Below are positions 26,329 to 37,500 of a stretch of 64,000 nucleotides of DNA, piece after piece. The stretch is from Ananas comosus (taxonomy: Eukaryota; Streptophyta; Magnoliopsida; Poales; Bromeliaceae). Position numbers and translations under genes: made by a program. The stretch's first letter is position 1. Every line of letters begins with the position of its first letter. The DNA is taken from contig NC_033623.1 of NCBI RefSeq assembly GCF_001540865.1, positions 13,700,116 through 13,764,115 of the forward strand, in the 5' to 3' direction. The notes under the pieces are model-generated. The model saw only the letters and a list, made by a program, of their open reading frames with translations. It was not told the origin of the DNA and searched no databases.

Positions 26329-27785
26329 TTAATCATCATCCTCATCCTCATCTTCCTGCAAGAAAATTAACAAAACAAGAATTATGATGATCAACAACAG
26401 TAGAAGATACAATTTTGATAATTAAAGTTAGTCCCCCTACTCCATAACAGAGCTATCAATATGGTTCCTAAACTCCTTAGTGTCAATTACATAAAGTGCC
26501 AAGAATTATCACTACCATTTAACCGTGGTACATACTCCCTTGTTGGCTTTATCCAACAAAGTTGCATCCTGGATTTTACCAACACATACAATACAAAACT
26601 AGCAAAGTTCATAAAACAAAAGATAAAGATAATTAACCATTCGTGTGAATGGTTTATTAATGTTAGAAGTTCAGTTGATTGGTCAATTAAGAATAAGTGT
26701 ACACTGATCTAATGATCCAAGAGAAGTGCGTACAACGACCAGTTTGGTAGCTCAACAAAAGTATAGGGACTAGCTGAAATAAGCTTGCAGCCCATTTGAT
26801 TTGTTAACTTAGGAGTACAAAAAGAATAGAACTTCACCTCTCCGCTCTCTTGTTCGTCGTCCTCAACCTCGGACTTGGACTTGTCAGATCCTTCTCCCGC
26901 CTCCTCGCTACTCGCATTCCCTCCACTACTACCCTCAGCCTAATTTCATGGTAAACAACAAAAATAAACATAAGCCAAAGAACCCAAAAAGATGAACAAT
27001 TTTTTTTTAAAAAAAAAAGGAGCAAAAACAAATTTAAAGGAGGACCTTCTTTTTGTCATATGCGGCAATGTTCTTGAGATAATCCGCTTTTCTCTTCTCT
27101 GCTTTGGCTACATATGGAGCCTTCTCCTGTAGTTAAATTATAACAGAAAAAAATTAATTAATAGGAAATTAATTGATTAAATCCTAAGCTAAAATGTATA
27201 TGGGCGATTTATCTTAGAGAGTGTTACTCACAGAGTCCGACATGGATTTCCATTTGTCTCCACCTGCTTTGCTCACCTAATTAAAATAGATAGACATAAA
27301 ATTTGCACAAAAAATAACAGATCGAGTATGTATTTCAGATCTGAAGGGGAAAAAGGCTTACGACGGAAACAAGTTTGTTCTTAGGGTTCTTCTCCTTGTA
27401 TTGCTTTCTAAATTCCTCCCTTTAGATCAAAAAAAGAGGGGAAAAAAAAACCTCAATATAAACAAAGGATTTGATCTACGCTGTGAATCCTGTTTACGAA
27501 TAAATCATAAAAAAAGTATCATGTTGCGAGGGTTTACATGAAGACGAAGAAGGCGCTAGGAGGCCTCTTAGGCCGGTTAGGATCCTTCCCGGCCTTCTTC
27601 CCCCTCTTCACCGCCTTTTTTCCCTCATCGTCCGCCTTCCTCTTCGCCCTACGAGAAACCACGAAAAGGATCATCAAACCAGCCGAAAACCCTAGATCCG
27701 AAACCCTAGCGATCTCGAGATCGAAAAGGGCGAAGAGGACAGGGAAGGAGACTCACGCGGCTCCGCCCTTCGATCTACCCGCCAT
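26329..27785 (-). CDS. HMGB: HMGB-type chromatin protein
   Basis: Seven exons on the minus strand, in order of transcription: 27757-27785, 27538-27648, 27362-27419, 27232-27276, 27046-27126, 26838-26939, 26329-26355. Phases agree and give 150 residues, the expected size of plant HMGB2/3-like proteins. The layout is a short basic N-terminus rich in Lys (about 1-31), one HMG box (about 32-108, with DPNRPKRPPSAFFVFM, SKAGGDKWKSM and AEKRKADY) and an acidic tail ending EDEDEDDD. HMGB proteins bend DNA non-specifically and act as nuclear architectural factors. Small exons splitting the HMG box are typical of the plant family. The leader has a TTAGGG-type telomere-like tract and a GA repeat. Expression level cannot be judged from the sequence. 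Confidence 0.95.
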
Positions 27786-27938
27786 GGCGCAAGCTGCGAG
27801 AAAAATCCGGATCAGCGACGAGACGACGCAAAGTGAAGCGAGATCGGCGCACGCGATAGTGAGAGGGAGAGGAGGAGGAGGAGGAGGGAGACACGGTTCT
27901 TACCGTAGGGTCAGGGTTAGGGTTAGGGTTAGGGTTAG

Positions 27939-27975
<37 letters not shown>

Positions 27976-28980
27976 TAGGGGGAGAGAACGAGGAGTCGGG
28001 GGGGTGTGGTGGGGGTTGGCGATGCTTGCCACGAACTCGAAAACTTAGTAGGCGGAGCGGAGCGGCCCGGAACGAGGGTTTTGGGCGGGATTCGGGAAAT
28101 AAATAAATATTGCCTCGTTGCCACGTCAGCGATCTGTGGGCTACGATCCTATTCGCCCGAATTTTCCCGCCACGGATCCCTCACGCGCGATGCGGCTACC
28201 CCGATTAGGATCAGGATCAAGCTCGTGTTGACTTGGCCTATTCGCCACATTTGGCGTCAGTAGAGGCCTAGAGGGTTTTCGTTTTTTTCACTTTTCAGAA
28301 CAAAAAATAGCAAAGTAATTTTAAGGCTTCATATTTGAGATCTCCAGTACCATAGTCAAATGCGCTATGTATAGTTTGTATACTGGGTAGTAACTAATTT
28401 TTATAGCACGTTTGGCTTAGCTTTTTTTAAAAAAATTAACCTTTTTTTTCTCAAAAAGTAAAACTAAAACTTTTAACAAATTTAAAACTTAAAACTTTTG
28501 GCTATAGCAGAAACTTACAATTACTATTGTGAAGTGATACCTACTCACATGAGAGCAAGTAAGCTCATTCATTTTTTAGTCAACTCAAGCTAACCAGCTC
28601 AATTGAGAGATTTTTGAACAAGATTACTACAACTCATAAGATCTATTTTTTTCTTTTGCCACTTGCGCTAAGTACAGCCGATAACTCGTAAGATCTTTGA
28701 TCAGATATAAATTTGCTTTGGCTCCATTCTATAGATAGAACACATTAGTATAGTAAAAGAAGATAATATTTTGTTCACATGAAAAATTCCAATTGTAACG
28801 GTCAATTATTGTTTCTATTTCATGGATATTATACAACAGCTAAACCAAATAAGTCAAACAGTTAGAACAAAAAGCCTTAAACCAGCAAATGATCTCTCAA
28901 AGATACATTAACTGAGAAGAAATGTGCATTGCCGAGTTTCTCGTGAAATTTTTTACTTGAGATGTATGTTAGAATTTCAT
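27786..28980. other. HMGB promoter region and TANGO2 3' flank
   Basis: Positions 27786-28260 are GC-rich and should hold the HMGB leader and promoter. From about 28406 to 28850 an AT-rich stretch begins GCACGTTTGGCTTAGC and ends near AGCTAAACCAAATAAG, looking like a MITE with imperfect inverted ends. A small SINE-like fragment (TTTTGCCACTTGCGCTAAG) lies near 28656. Confidence 0.45.
27907..27941 (-). promoter_or_regulatory. Telomere-like (CCCTAA)n tract in the HMGB leader
   Basis: On the plus strand this reads as four perfect GGGTTA units plus variants, about 125-160 bases upstream of the HMGB ATG and directly followed by (GA)n. On the sense strand it contains AACCCTAACCC, the core of the telo-box known from promoters of plant translation and replication genes. 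The 6-base period differs from the usual plant telomere TTTAGGG. Confidence 0.6.
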
Positions 28981-31256
28981 CTATTGCAGCTTTTCTATGC
29001 AGTAGTGAGTAAGGTGCTCCTTCCACAAGCTGTTCTCTAGGTACCTCTCATAAAAATCTACCTCTCCCTGTGCTTTAACTGAGATCGCGGCCATGCTTCG
29101 AGTTCCATACCGACCCTAAAAGATCACTCTTAGCTTAGTTCTAGATACTGAAGGAGATCACTTAAAAAAAAACAGAAAGAAAGAAAGAAAGAAAAGAGAT
29201 ACTGAAAGAGAATCTACTCACCACCTTCGTGTCAGTGTCGATAAATATAGAACTTAGGTCGTATTCCCACTCGGGATCGCAACCGGTTTGCGGCAACATG
29301 GACCAATCAGCTTTTGCAGTGTCTTCCATCAATTCGTGAACCATCTGGCTCAGAGGGATTTCTTCTCCCCCATTCCTTCTGACAGATTCGTCGAAGTTCT
29401 TACTCAAGCGTTGCGCCTGCAAAATTTAAGGACTTGCGAATTGAATGGAGTATAAGAGATGAGAGATTACTTCTTCAATCTTTCATTATCTAACTGTTCA
29501 TGATGCAAGCAAGTAGGAACAGCAGCATTACACATAAATAGCAGACTAACAGCACAAAGCAAAAAAGAAGTTGAGTGGATACAATAACAATGGATGAATT
29601 ATGCCGCTTCGCGGAACAAAAAACAAGATTTTGCATTTGTATATGAATGAAATTTTCACTTGAACCAAGCGACAATTCATGCTATTGCGTTACTTTTCTT
29701 CATATTATAAAACAATAGATTATTCAACACGTGAAAATGATTACTCAGTTGCTTGCCATACTTTCAAAATAAGTTTGGTATTGCCAAAACAGGATAAGCA
29801 TAATGAGGGCATACATGTTTTTGTTATACATCCTCCTTATATTACTTAGAGACAAAGGAAGAGAAAATGCAATAACCAAAGCTAACTGATAATCTTATCA
29901 TCTGTCATGTTTGTATGTTTACTAGGTTATTTTCTAAATGGCGGAAATGTATTACGAACAGAATATGTATCGGGATCTGCATTTGCAGTATATGAATCTG
30001 CAATTGGAGATGTTACTGTGAAGGAACTGCAATTAGAGGCATTATTATGCAGTAATTGCTTAATCCAAAAGATATAAAAAACAAAGCGATAAGATCGAGA
30101 ATAATAACAATGCATGCAAGACCATTCTCGACGTTAAGCTCAGATTATCGGCTATTATCGCCAACCTTGGGCCAAGGAGTGTCCAAATTTGCATTTGAAA
30201 GCACGTGAAGACCAGGAGGAACCACTCGAATCACCGGCTCTCCCTTCGGCCTGTTGGAAATGTAAACCATGGTTTTCGCGTGCACGTCAGCCAATACCAG
30301 GTTAAATCCATTGTACTCATCAGCTTCCTTGGCTATTTCCGCCGCACAATCCAACGGGCTCTGATTGTTCTGCATTCAACCAAAATATCTGATTGTCGGG
30401 TAAATACAAAGTTTGAGACAGAACACAAATCTAACACTGCATGCTATCAGATGCGAAGACATTCTTTTGCAGATTGCAAGTAAAACAAATCGCAGCATAC
30501 TAAATTCAAACACTCGTTCGGATTTGAAATGGAATTAATTCAAGCGACTGCGGAACTCGGGTCGAATTCGAAACCTCTTTTCTGAAAGAACTGCTACTGC
30601 ACTGATTCCTGATGTTTACTTTCCTGTTCTCACTCTCACAATTAGAAGGTTACTTTTTGGCAAAAGATCAGATCATGCTTATACTTCTCAAAATGCATCC
30701 AAATCAACAAGAAGGAAATTACAAAGAAGAACAGTTTATCAGAACAGCAATCCTGATGAAAAATTAACTGAAAAAGAAAAGGGCAAAAATTAATGGAGCA
30801 GTGAGTTCATAAGAAGCACCTGCAGAAACCTAAGAGGCAAAACCCCTCTTGATTTTGCAACAGGGAGAGGGCCAGGCTCCCTAAAATTAGTAAGAAAAGC
30901 GAATCTCCCATCTCTTGTGCAACCCAACCATGTACCCCCGGCCAATTCATCTCTCCCTCCGAGTATCATCTTCCGATCCCCTTCACCCCACCACTCCACT
31001 GGCTTCGTAGGCCTTCGATCCCATCAAATTAAACCGAAAAACAACACCAAAAACGCCAAATTCGTCAAAAATAATGGCCCGAACTGGGAAATTAACAAAT
31101 ATCGGCATGGAAATGTTCGAATTTGAGAGGAAAAGATGGGAAATTTTGGGATTTAAGTGGAGTTTGCGCGTGCCTTGTGTGGTATTCGTCCCGATTTAAG
31201 AGGAGGAGGAGTTGGTAAACGGGGTGAGATTGCCAAATCCATGTAGCTATACACAT
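28981..31256 (-). CDS. TANGO2: TANGO2 homologue (NRDE family)
   Basis: Five exons on the minus strand: 31174-31256, 30820-31012, 30166-30369, 29225-29416, 28981-29115. Phases agree and give 268 residues, typical of the family. It opens MCIATWIW and contains the signature NRDE (NRDEYHTR) at residues 21-24, then VEWWGEG, ILGGRD, GGTWLG, FLTNFREP and a C-terminal YGTRSMAAI, all in the order of TANGO2 proteins. The Cys directly after Met suggests the N-terminal nucleophile arrangement proposed for this family. TANGO2 has been linked to Golgi organisation in flies and to mitochondrial and lipid metabolism in humans; its plant role is poorly known. Intron 1 has a GC donor (AAG/GCACG): no GT nearby keeps the RPTKPVEWW frame. 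A TATATAG on the minus strand (31319-31325) is about 65 bases upstream of the ATG. Confidence 0.93.
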
Positions 31257-31318
31257 TGTGCCCTTCTCTTGTTTCTCCCCTGTCGCGTTCCCCCTTGTTC
31301 CCCACTCTCGTGTGCAAA

Positions 31319-31325
31319 CTATATA
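31319..31325 (-). promoter_or_regulatory. TATA-like box of the TANGO2 gene
   Basis: The minus strand reads TATATAG about 65 bases before the start codon, which fits a short leader. No other TATA-like motif lies closer. Confidence 0.4.
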
Positions 31326-31773
31326 CAAGCGTCGAGGAGCTGCGCTCATCTTGCGTGTTTGATTTGGATTTTGGGTTACCAAAAATTTTTAAAAAAAAAT
31401 TGTAGAGATATTATTTAAATTATAAATCATTTTAAGTGAATTATTTATTTTTTTAATAATTTAATTTTATTATTTATTTGATTTAACGCTTCGTTCGGAA
31501 TTGAAAAAATATTACGTTATGTGCGGTAAAAAAGTATGATAGAAAATTATTTTATTTGTTTCCGTACGTGATATTGCGTCCCGTACGGCTCCACCGAAGA
31601 ATGCAGAAGTATTTTTCTATATACTTTTATCCAAACTTCATTTTATCTGATAGCGTTAAATTAGCGTTAAATGACCCTCAATACCACTCTATCAATGATA
31701 CTTTAATTTAAAATTTTAATTATGTCATTTACTTTAACATATTTAATTAATATATTTTATATAATTTTTTTAA

Positions 31774-32079
31774 TTATAAATTAATTAAAATAACCGATTG
31801 GCGTAAATTTTGAAGTCAAAATACTATTAGCGGACTCAAATCAAATAAATTAAAAAAATTAAATAGTAAAATTAAAATTTTAAAATACATTTTATGTAAT
31901 TCTCATAATTATAAATTAATTAAAGTAATCTCTTAGTGTAAATTTTAAAGTAAAAATATTGTTAACTGGACTCAAATAAATTAATCAAAGTGAACTCTTA
32001 GTGTAAATTTTGAAGTCAAAATATTATTAACTCACCCAAATCAAATAAATTAAAAAATTGAATAGTATAATTATAATTT
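31774..32079 (+). repeat. Three degenerate tandem copies of a roughly 100-base unit
   Basis: Copies begin near 31774, 31909 and 31980. Each contains a GTGTAAATTTTGAAGTCAAAA-like block and ACTCAAATCAAATAAATTAA. The middle copy is shorter. There is no coding potential. Confidence 0.65.
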
Positions 32080-32763
32080 TGAAAGATTAAACAATCGATT
32101 CAAAATGATTCATAGATACTTCTAATGAGCTTGAATATTTGTACCCCCAAAAAAAAAAAGGGCCATTGTGGCTACTTGGGTAAAATTGCACTGTAGCCCC
32201 TGAGCTTTCAATTATTATTGTTGTATTCTCAAACTTAAGACTAAGACAATTGTTTCTAATTTATAAATATATATGCACATTATAAATTTGTCGGGCCCTA
32301 CATTTATTTTATGCAGTCAATCAAGCTACACAAAAAAATTGCAATTCATTTAGTTTTAGTATAGAAATATTAAATAAAAGATAAAAATATTTAGAAGCGT
32401 GCCGCGCCCATATGCAGATGCACTAGACGCAAGTAATATTTCTTTTGCATAGTAAAAAAGAATAAAATCTCAAATGAATCTTGTGCAGTGTGGGGGCCAA
32501 TTAAAGGAGCTTTTGCGGCTATTTGATTTTTCGAAAAAAAAAAAAAATCAATGAGAAGTACTTTAGATTCTAGGGCATGTTTGGGTGCGCCAAACTTCGA
32601 AATACTTTCGTTTAGTAATGATGGAAAATTTGACTTACAAACTGTATATTTGTATAGTATGTGAAAAGTTATGGCCAATTTAAGTTTAGAGATAAATTTC
32701 AATTTCACACTTGGGCGCGAAGTCGAGTTCGCGTAACTCTCAAATTTTATGTGGAGGATGCCT

Positions 32764-33448
32764 TTAGGTAGCGTTTGGCTCGGGAACAATGAGGAGTAAG
32801 TCCTTGTTCCCTCCTTTGTTTCCAAACGTGATGTTTGGTATCCGAAAATAGTAATTTTAGGATTTCAAGAACAAACTGGTTTAAGAATGGAATTGTTGTT
32901 CCATCTTTTTACTGAAATTGTTGTTCATTGATGAGAACAAGATTAATTAAAATTTAAATTTAATTTTAATGATAGTAAATTATTAATTAATCTAATTTAT
33001 ATATTTAAATTATTATTTATTACTTTAATAATTAAATAATTTATTTATNTAATTATTAATAATTATTATTATTTATTAATAAATAATAATAATTATTATT
33101 ATTATTAATTAGATAATCGATATTATTATTCATAAAAATTAGATAATCGATATTGCTATTAATTTATTATTAATAATTAATCAATAATAATAATTAATAA
33201 TAATAATTTTTTATTAATAATTATCAATTATTATTATTATTNTAATTATATAATATAATTTTAATTTCAAATTATAACTCTTATTCCTCTTGTTCCAATC
33301 TAACTATCCAAACACTATTTATCTTATTCTTAAAAATAATTCAATTTTCATCCAAACGCAAAATTGGTTTAGTTCTTGCTTATACATGAACTTATACCTA
33401 TCCCTGAAACTAGCAGTTCCTACTCATATCCGAACCAAACACAGTCTT
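32764..33448. mobile_element. Probable MITE with pure A/T core
   Basis: The left end (TAGCGTTTGGCTCGGGAACA) resembles the complement of the right end (ATCCGAACCAAACACAGTC). Between about 32940 and 33245 the sequence is almost entirely TTA/AAT repeats with strong self-complementarity. Non-coding; class uncertain. Confidence 0.5.
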
Positions 33449-34334
33449 AATGAATACACTTCATTGCCATTGATTTGCTAGCTCGTAGGTATTAATATAT
33501 TAACAATCTACAAAGACAACACTAAGCTATTTGTAGTAAATTGTTCGGTAATATTCTATAGTCTTATGTTTGATTCAAATGCATGAAGTAAATATATATA
33601 TATTGATATATTTACAGAGAATTACTACATTCCTATTTCTGAGAACATAACGGTTGCACACATTTTATCATTTCGAATCTTGAACTCAAACGTGGAAGTT
33701 CAAATACTATCCTAGGTGATAAATGAAAATTTTATGTTACCGCAATTATTTTTTAATTCCTATCATAAGTTATTTAATGAGAAATATACTGTAACTTATT
33801 TAAGGCGGAGTACTTTTGGGGTCATTGATAAAGTATAATTAATAGCAAATAAATTATCATCCAATTTGATAGGAAAATCATTTGTGTTACGAGAATTGCA
33901 CCAAATCCTTTTAAATAACTTGAATTCTCATTAAGCAATTGTACCAAACGATAGAATTAGAAGAATTAAAATTCTAATTATTTAAAATTCCAGGATTTGA
34001 AACAACCAAACAGGGCGTCTGTTTTAATTGACTGATAATTCATTTTGGTTTTGATTTTATATTAATTAAAGATAAGCATTAATTTGATTACAAATCGTGT
34101 AATATAAAGCGAACCAAATCAAACCATACCAACATTTTTTTTTTTATAAAAAAAGAAAATTTGATTTTAAATTACTCACGTCACATTAATCCGAGATAAT
34201 AATAATTTCCCAAGGAGCCCCAAATCCACACGATCCATGGGCCCTCATTTAGTAGCCCTTGTTAGTACTCTCGCCCACGCACGAAACCACCTCATATAGG
34301 GACACAGAGAAGTGGGACCCACTCAACTGAATCT

Positions 34335-34408
34335 CACGTGCGAAGCAAGCGTGTTACATATTTCGAATAGGGCTCTGACAAGCGGGTCCCACCGCCCCCC
34401 GTCACGTG
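34335..34408. promoter_or_regulatory. Two G-boxes upstream of the bromodomain gene
   Basis: CACGTG occurs at 34335-34340 and 34403-34408, about 180-250 bases before the ATG at 34584 and upstream of a (GA)n run (34525-34560). G-boxes bind bZIP/bHLH factors; regulation by them is inferred. Confidence 0.45.
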
Positions 34409-34523
34409 CGAGGCCCCTTCCAAAAAGTCGCGCAACGCACTCTCGCCCTTGTGCGGGGGGGAAAGAGGAAAAAAAAAAAAGAAAAAAAAATCGGAATAAT
34501 TCCCAAAAATCGCCCTTGTTTCT

Positions 34524-34558
<35 letters not shown>

Positions 34559-34583
34559 AAGGGGCTCGGGGACTCCGACCGCG

Positions 34584-37500
34584 ATGGGCAACTCCAAACC
34601 AGTGGAGAAGAAGAGGAAGAAGAAGGGGCGCCCCTCCCTCCTCGACATCCAAAAGCGGAGCCTCCGCCTCCAGAAGCAGCAGCAACAGCAAGAGCAACAC
34701 AAGCGAAACCCTAACCCTAATCCTAACCCTAACCCTAGCCCTAGCCCTAACCCTAACCCTAACCCGTACCTCCGCTTCCCCCACCACTCCTCCTCCTCCG
34801 CCGGCCGCCGCGCAACCCGCCGGAACCCTAACCCCGACCCCCCCGACGCCCCCGATCCGGGCGCCGCCGACGACGAGGAGGACGACGACGAGGAGGGATC
34901 CAGCGGGAAGCGCCGCGAGAAGAAGCTGAAGCTCGTCCTGCGCCTCCCCACCCGATCCGCCCCCAATTCCGCCCCCTCCGGCTCCGATTCCGACCCCGGG
35001 AGCTCCCTCCGCAAGCGCAAGACCCCGGGCGAGGGAGATCGCGACAAGGTTCGCAGAATACCCCGCCATTAATTGCCCAATTTATTACCTTTCCTTCTTA
35101 ATTCGGGACTCCCTCTTTCCTTTGACGTGGGGGGACGCGGAGATCCGCGGGGCCTGTAGCGGATCTAGTTACTCGCGCCGCCCTCCAGAATCTAGGGCTT
35201 TTTTTTTTCCCTTTTTTTTCCCTTTTTCCTGGTTTAAAAAAACTGGGTCTTTGTACGGTTCCTCCCACGGATCGGGAATCTACGCGAGGCGGTGGGATTT
35301 GCTCCTCGAATTTCGTCCTATTGTTGGATATTTTCTCCTGGGTTTCGGCGACTGGGGAATGGTTTGAGATTTGACTAGGTCAACTCCAACAGTCGTTTCT
35401 TGAAGCCCAAAGTGCGATTCCTATGCAGCGTTGAACATTTTTCTAGTTTATTCATTACTTCGATTTGGGTTCCTTTTAAAGGTGCTTCATTTATTGGGGG
35501 AAAAGTAAAACCTAGCTGCTGTGGGGAGGAAAAAAAGTTTATATTTGTCTTCTTCCTTCTCCTTTTACTCTGCTCAATATTTTTTAATCATTTGAAGTAC
35601 CCAAATTTCACCTCCTATTTAGGGGTTTCTGTTTCTTTTTCCTCTGGTTTTGGGTATTAACTTTTCTTTTTGACAAATTTCAGGGAGAAAGGCACAGTTT
35701 GTCGAAAGAGATAGATTCTCATCAAGGTTAGTGATTTATGCATTAAATTGGAGAGGCAACTAGTAATAAAGTTTTTAGTGGATACTATTATCTGATTTGC
35801 ATGTGATATGAACAGATGATCCATCAAATTCCGGGCCCACAACACCCCTTCCAGACAAAGAGCTGTTGTTTTTCGTACTTGATAGGCTCCAGAAGTGAGT
35901 GGTGCACTCTCTTTTTCAAAATCTTATTTGTGGCGGCCTTTTTCTTAATATCCATTTATCTTGTTCTTCCGGCTGGTCATATCTCCTTGTTTCAATTCAG
36001 GAAAGATACATACGGTGTCTTCTCAGAGGCCGTCGATCCTGAGGAGGTCCTTATTTCAAACTTGTAGTCATATCTTCTTCTTCTTCTTCTTCTTGTGCTT
36101 TTTAATATTGACAGGTTATCTTTATAACGTTAAATGGTCTAAGAGGGGTCCTGTTTTGCTAAAGGTTTTATATTTATGCATATGCAGCTTCCGGATTACC
36201 ACGACATTATTAAGCACCCAATGGACTTTGGGACGGTACGAAAGAAGTTGTCAAGCGGAGCATATAAAAATTTGGAGCAGTTCGAGGTTGGTCGCGAGTG
36301 CTCTAGCATCAAATAAATTGATCTCTGCAATCCGTGTTATCATGTTTGGAACTGCATGTCACTTGTCTCTCATTATATCACGTTTTAGATCTAAACTTGA
36401 AATTCTTGTGATTTTTTGATAAACTTGTTGCTGTCACTGGGTTTTATCTGGAGACTTTCTTTTATTTATTCTCTTATTCCATCAAGTCATTTATATTTCT
36501 TTGATCAGAGTAAATTGGAGCTCATATATTCATTGAGAGTAAGATATAAATGCTTTATGTTGATCTGACAAAATAGTACAGATGAGGTTACCTGGGGATA
36601 GAGAAGAAAGTGGATCCTCTTTTCGCGTTCCTGTATTTACATGGCATTGATTCTGAGGATGCAAAAATTGCCTTAGTTGAAAGAGCTCATGATGCCTGAA
36701 GATGTATAAACTAAATTGCTGAAGGGAAGTAGAGACTCTTTTGCTGGCATTCTGTATGTCACCATAGTTAGCTTGGATGCTTTTGAGTGTCCTATTATGA
36801 TGTTTGTTTCCTTCTTAAGTGCGTTTAATTTTTTATAGTCTTTTTCTATTTTACTCTTGTGATGTGTGCATATGCCTGGGGAAACCTTTTGATGCTATCT
36901 TTAGGCTTAGTGAAAGATGCTTATTGTAATTTTTGAATAAAAAATATGACGGTGACAATTACTTGTATGGGATTAAAGTTTGGCCATATATATTGACAGT
37001 TAGAGTAGTTTTTCCTTTTCTTGACATCTTGGGTTCATGATATTTATTCTGTTATATATATTTGCAGAAGGACATCTTTTTGATTAGCTCGAATGCCATG
37101 CAGTACAATGCACCGGACACCATATACTATCGGCAGGTATTAACCATGTACCAGATTAATAGTTATGTCCATTTAACTTTTAATCAGCTTAAAATGTCTG
37201 TACTCTTTTTGGAGGGTAAAATGTATGGACTGTCCCTGTCTATTATAATGTTGCCAAATCAGTCCATGAAACTTTTTACTTGCATGCTCACTCTTCTCTT
37301 ACACTGCAGTTGCATTCCAGCCATTATAAAAGTCTCTGATTGCCCTGTCTAATGACTTATTACAGAGTAATCATAGCAGTGTTATGAGGTCATTTATTGG
37401 AAATGAGAAATTTCAAGGGCTAAAGTTTTTTAGTCAAAATGTTCAAGGACTAAGTTGCAATGCCCTGATAATGCAGGGACTATTTGAACACTTTTACCCT

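Larger units (their letters stand above)
31330..34311. other. Transposon-rich AT-rich DNA between TANGO2 and bromodomain genes
   Basis: No exon was found. Recognisable pieces are a three-copy tandem repeat (31774-32079), an inverted-end element (32764-33448) with an almost pure A/T core, and ends of further MITE-like sequences such as AACCAAACAGGGCGTC near 34010. Two single Ns (33049, 33242) lie in the A/T core. Confidence 0.5.

Noticed and set aside
27907..27941. True interstitial telomere or chromosome end
   Set aside because: Only about 35 bases long, in a gene leader, and with genes continuing on both sides.
34323..35069. Long minus-strand frames over the bromodomain gene's first exon
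   Set aside because: GC-rich shadows of the coding strand; no recognised domain and no splice partners.
36590..36700. Coding-looking stretch ([19 protein letters not shown]) in bromodomain intron 5
   Set aside because: It is not flanked by usable splice sites in phase and interrupts the bromodomain, whose exons join perfectly without it. It may be a captured fragment, but that cannot be shown.
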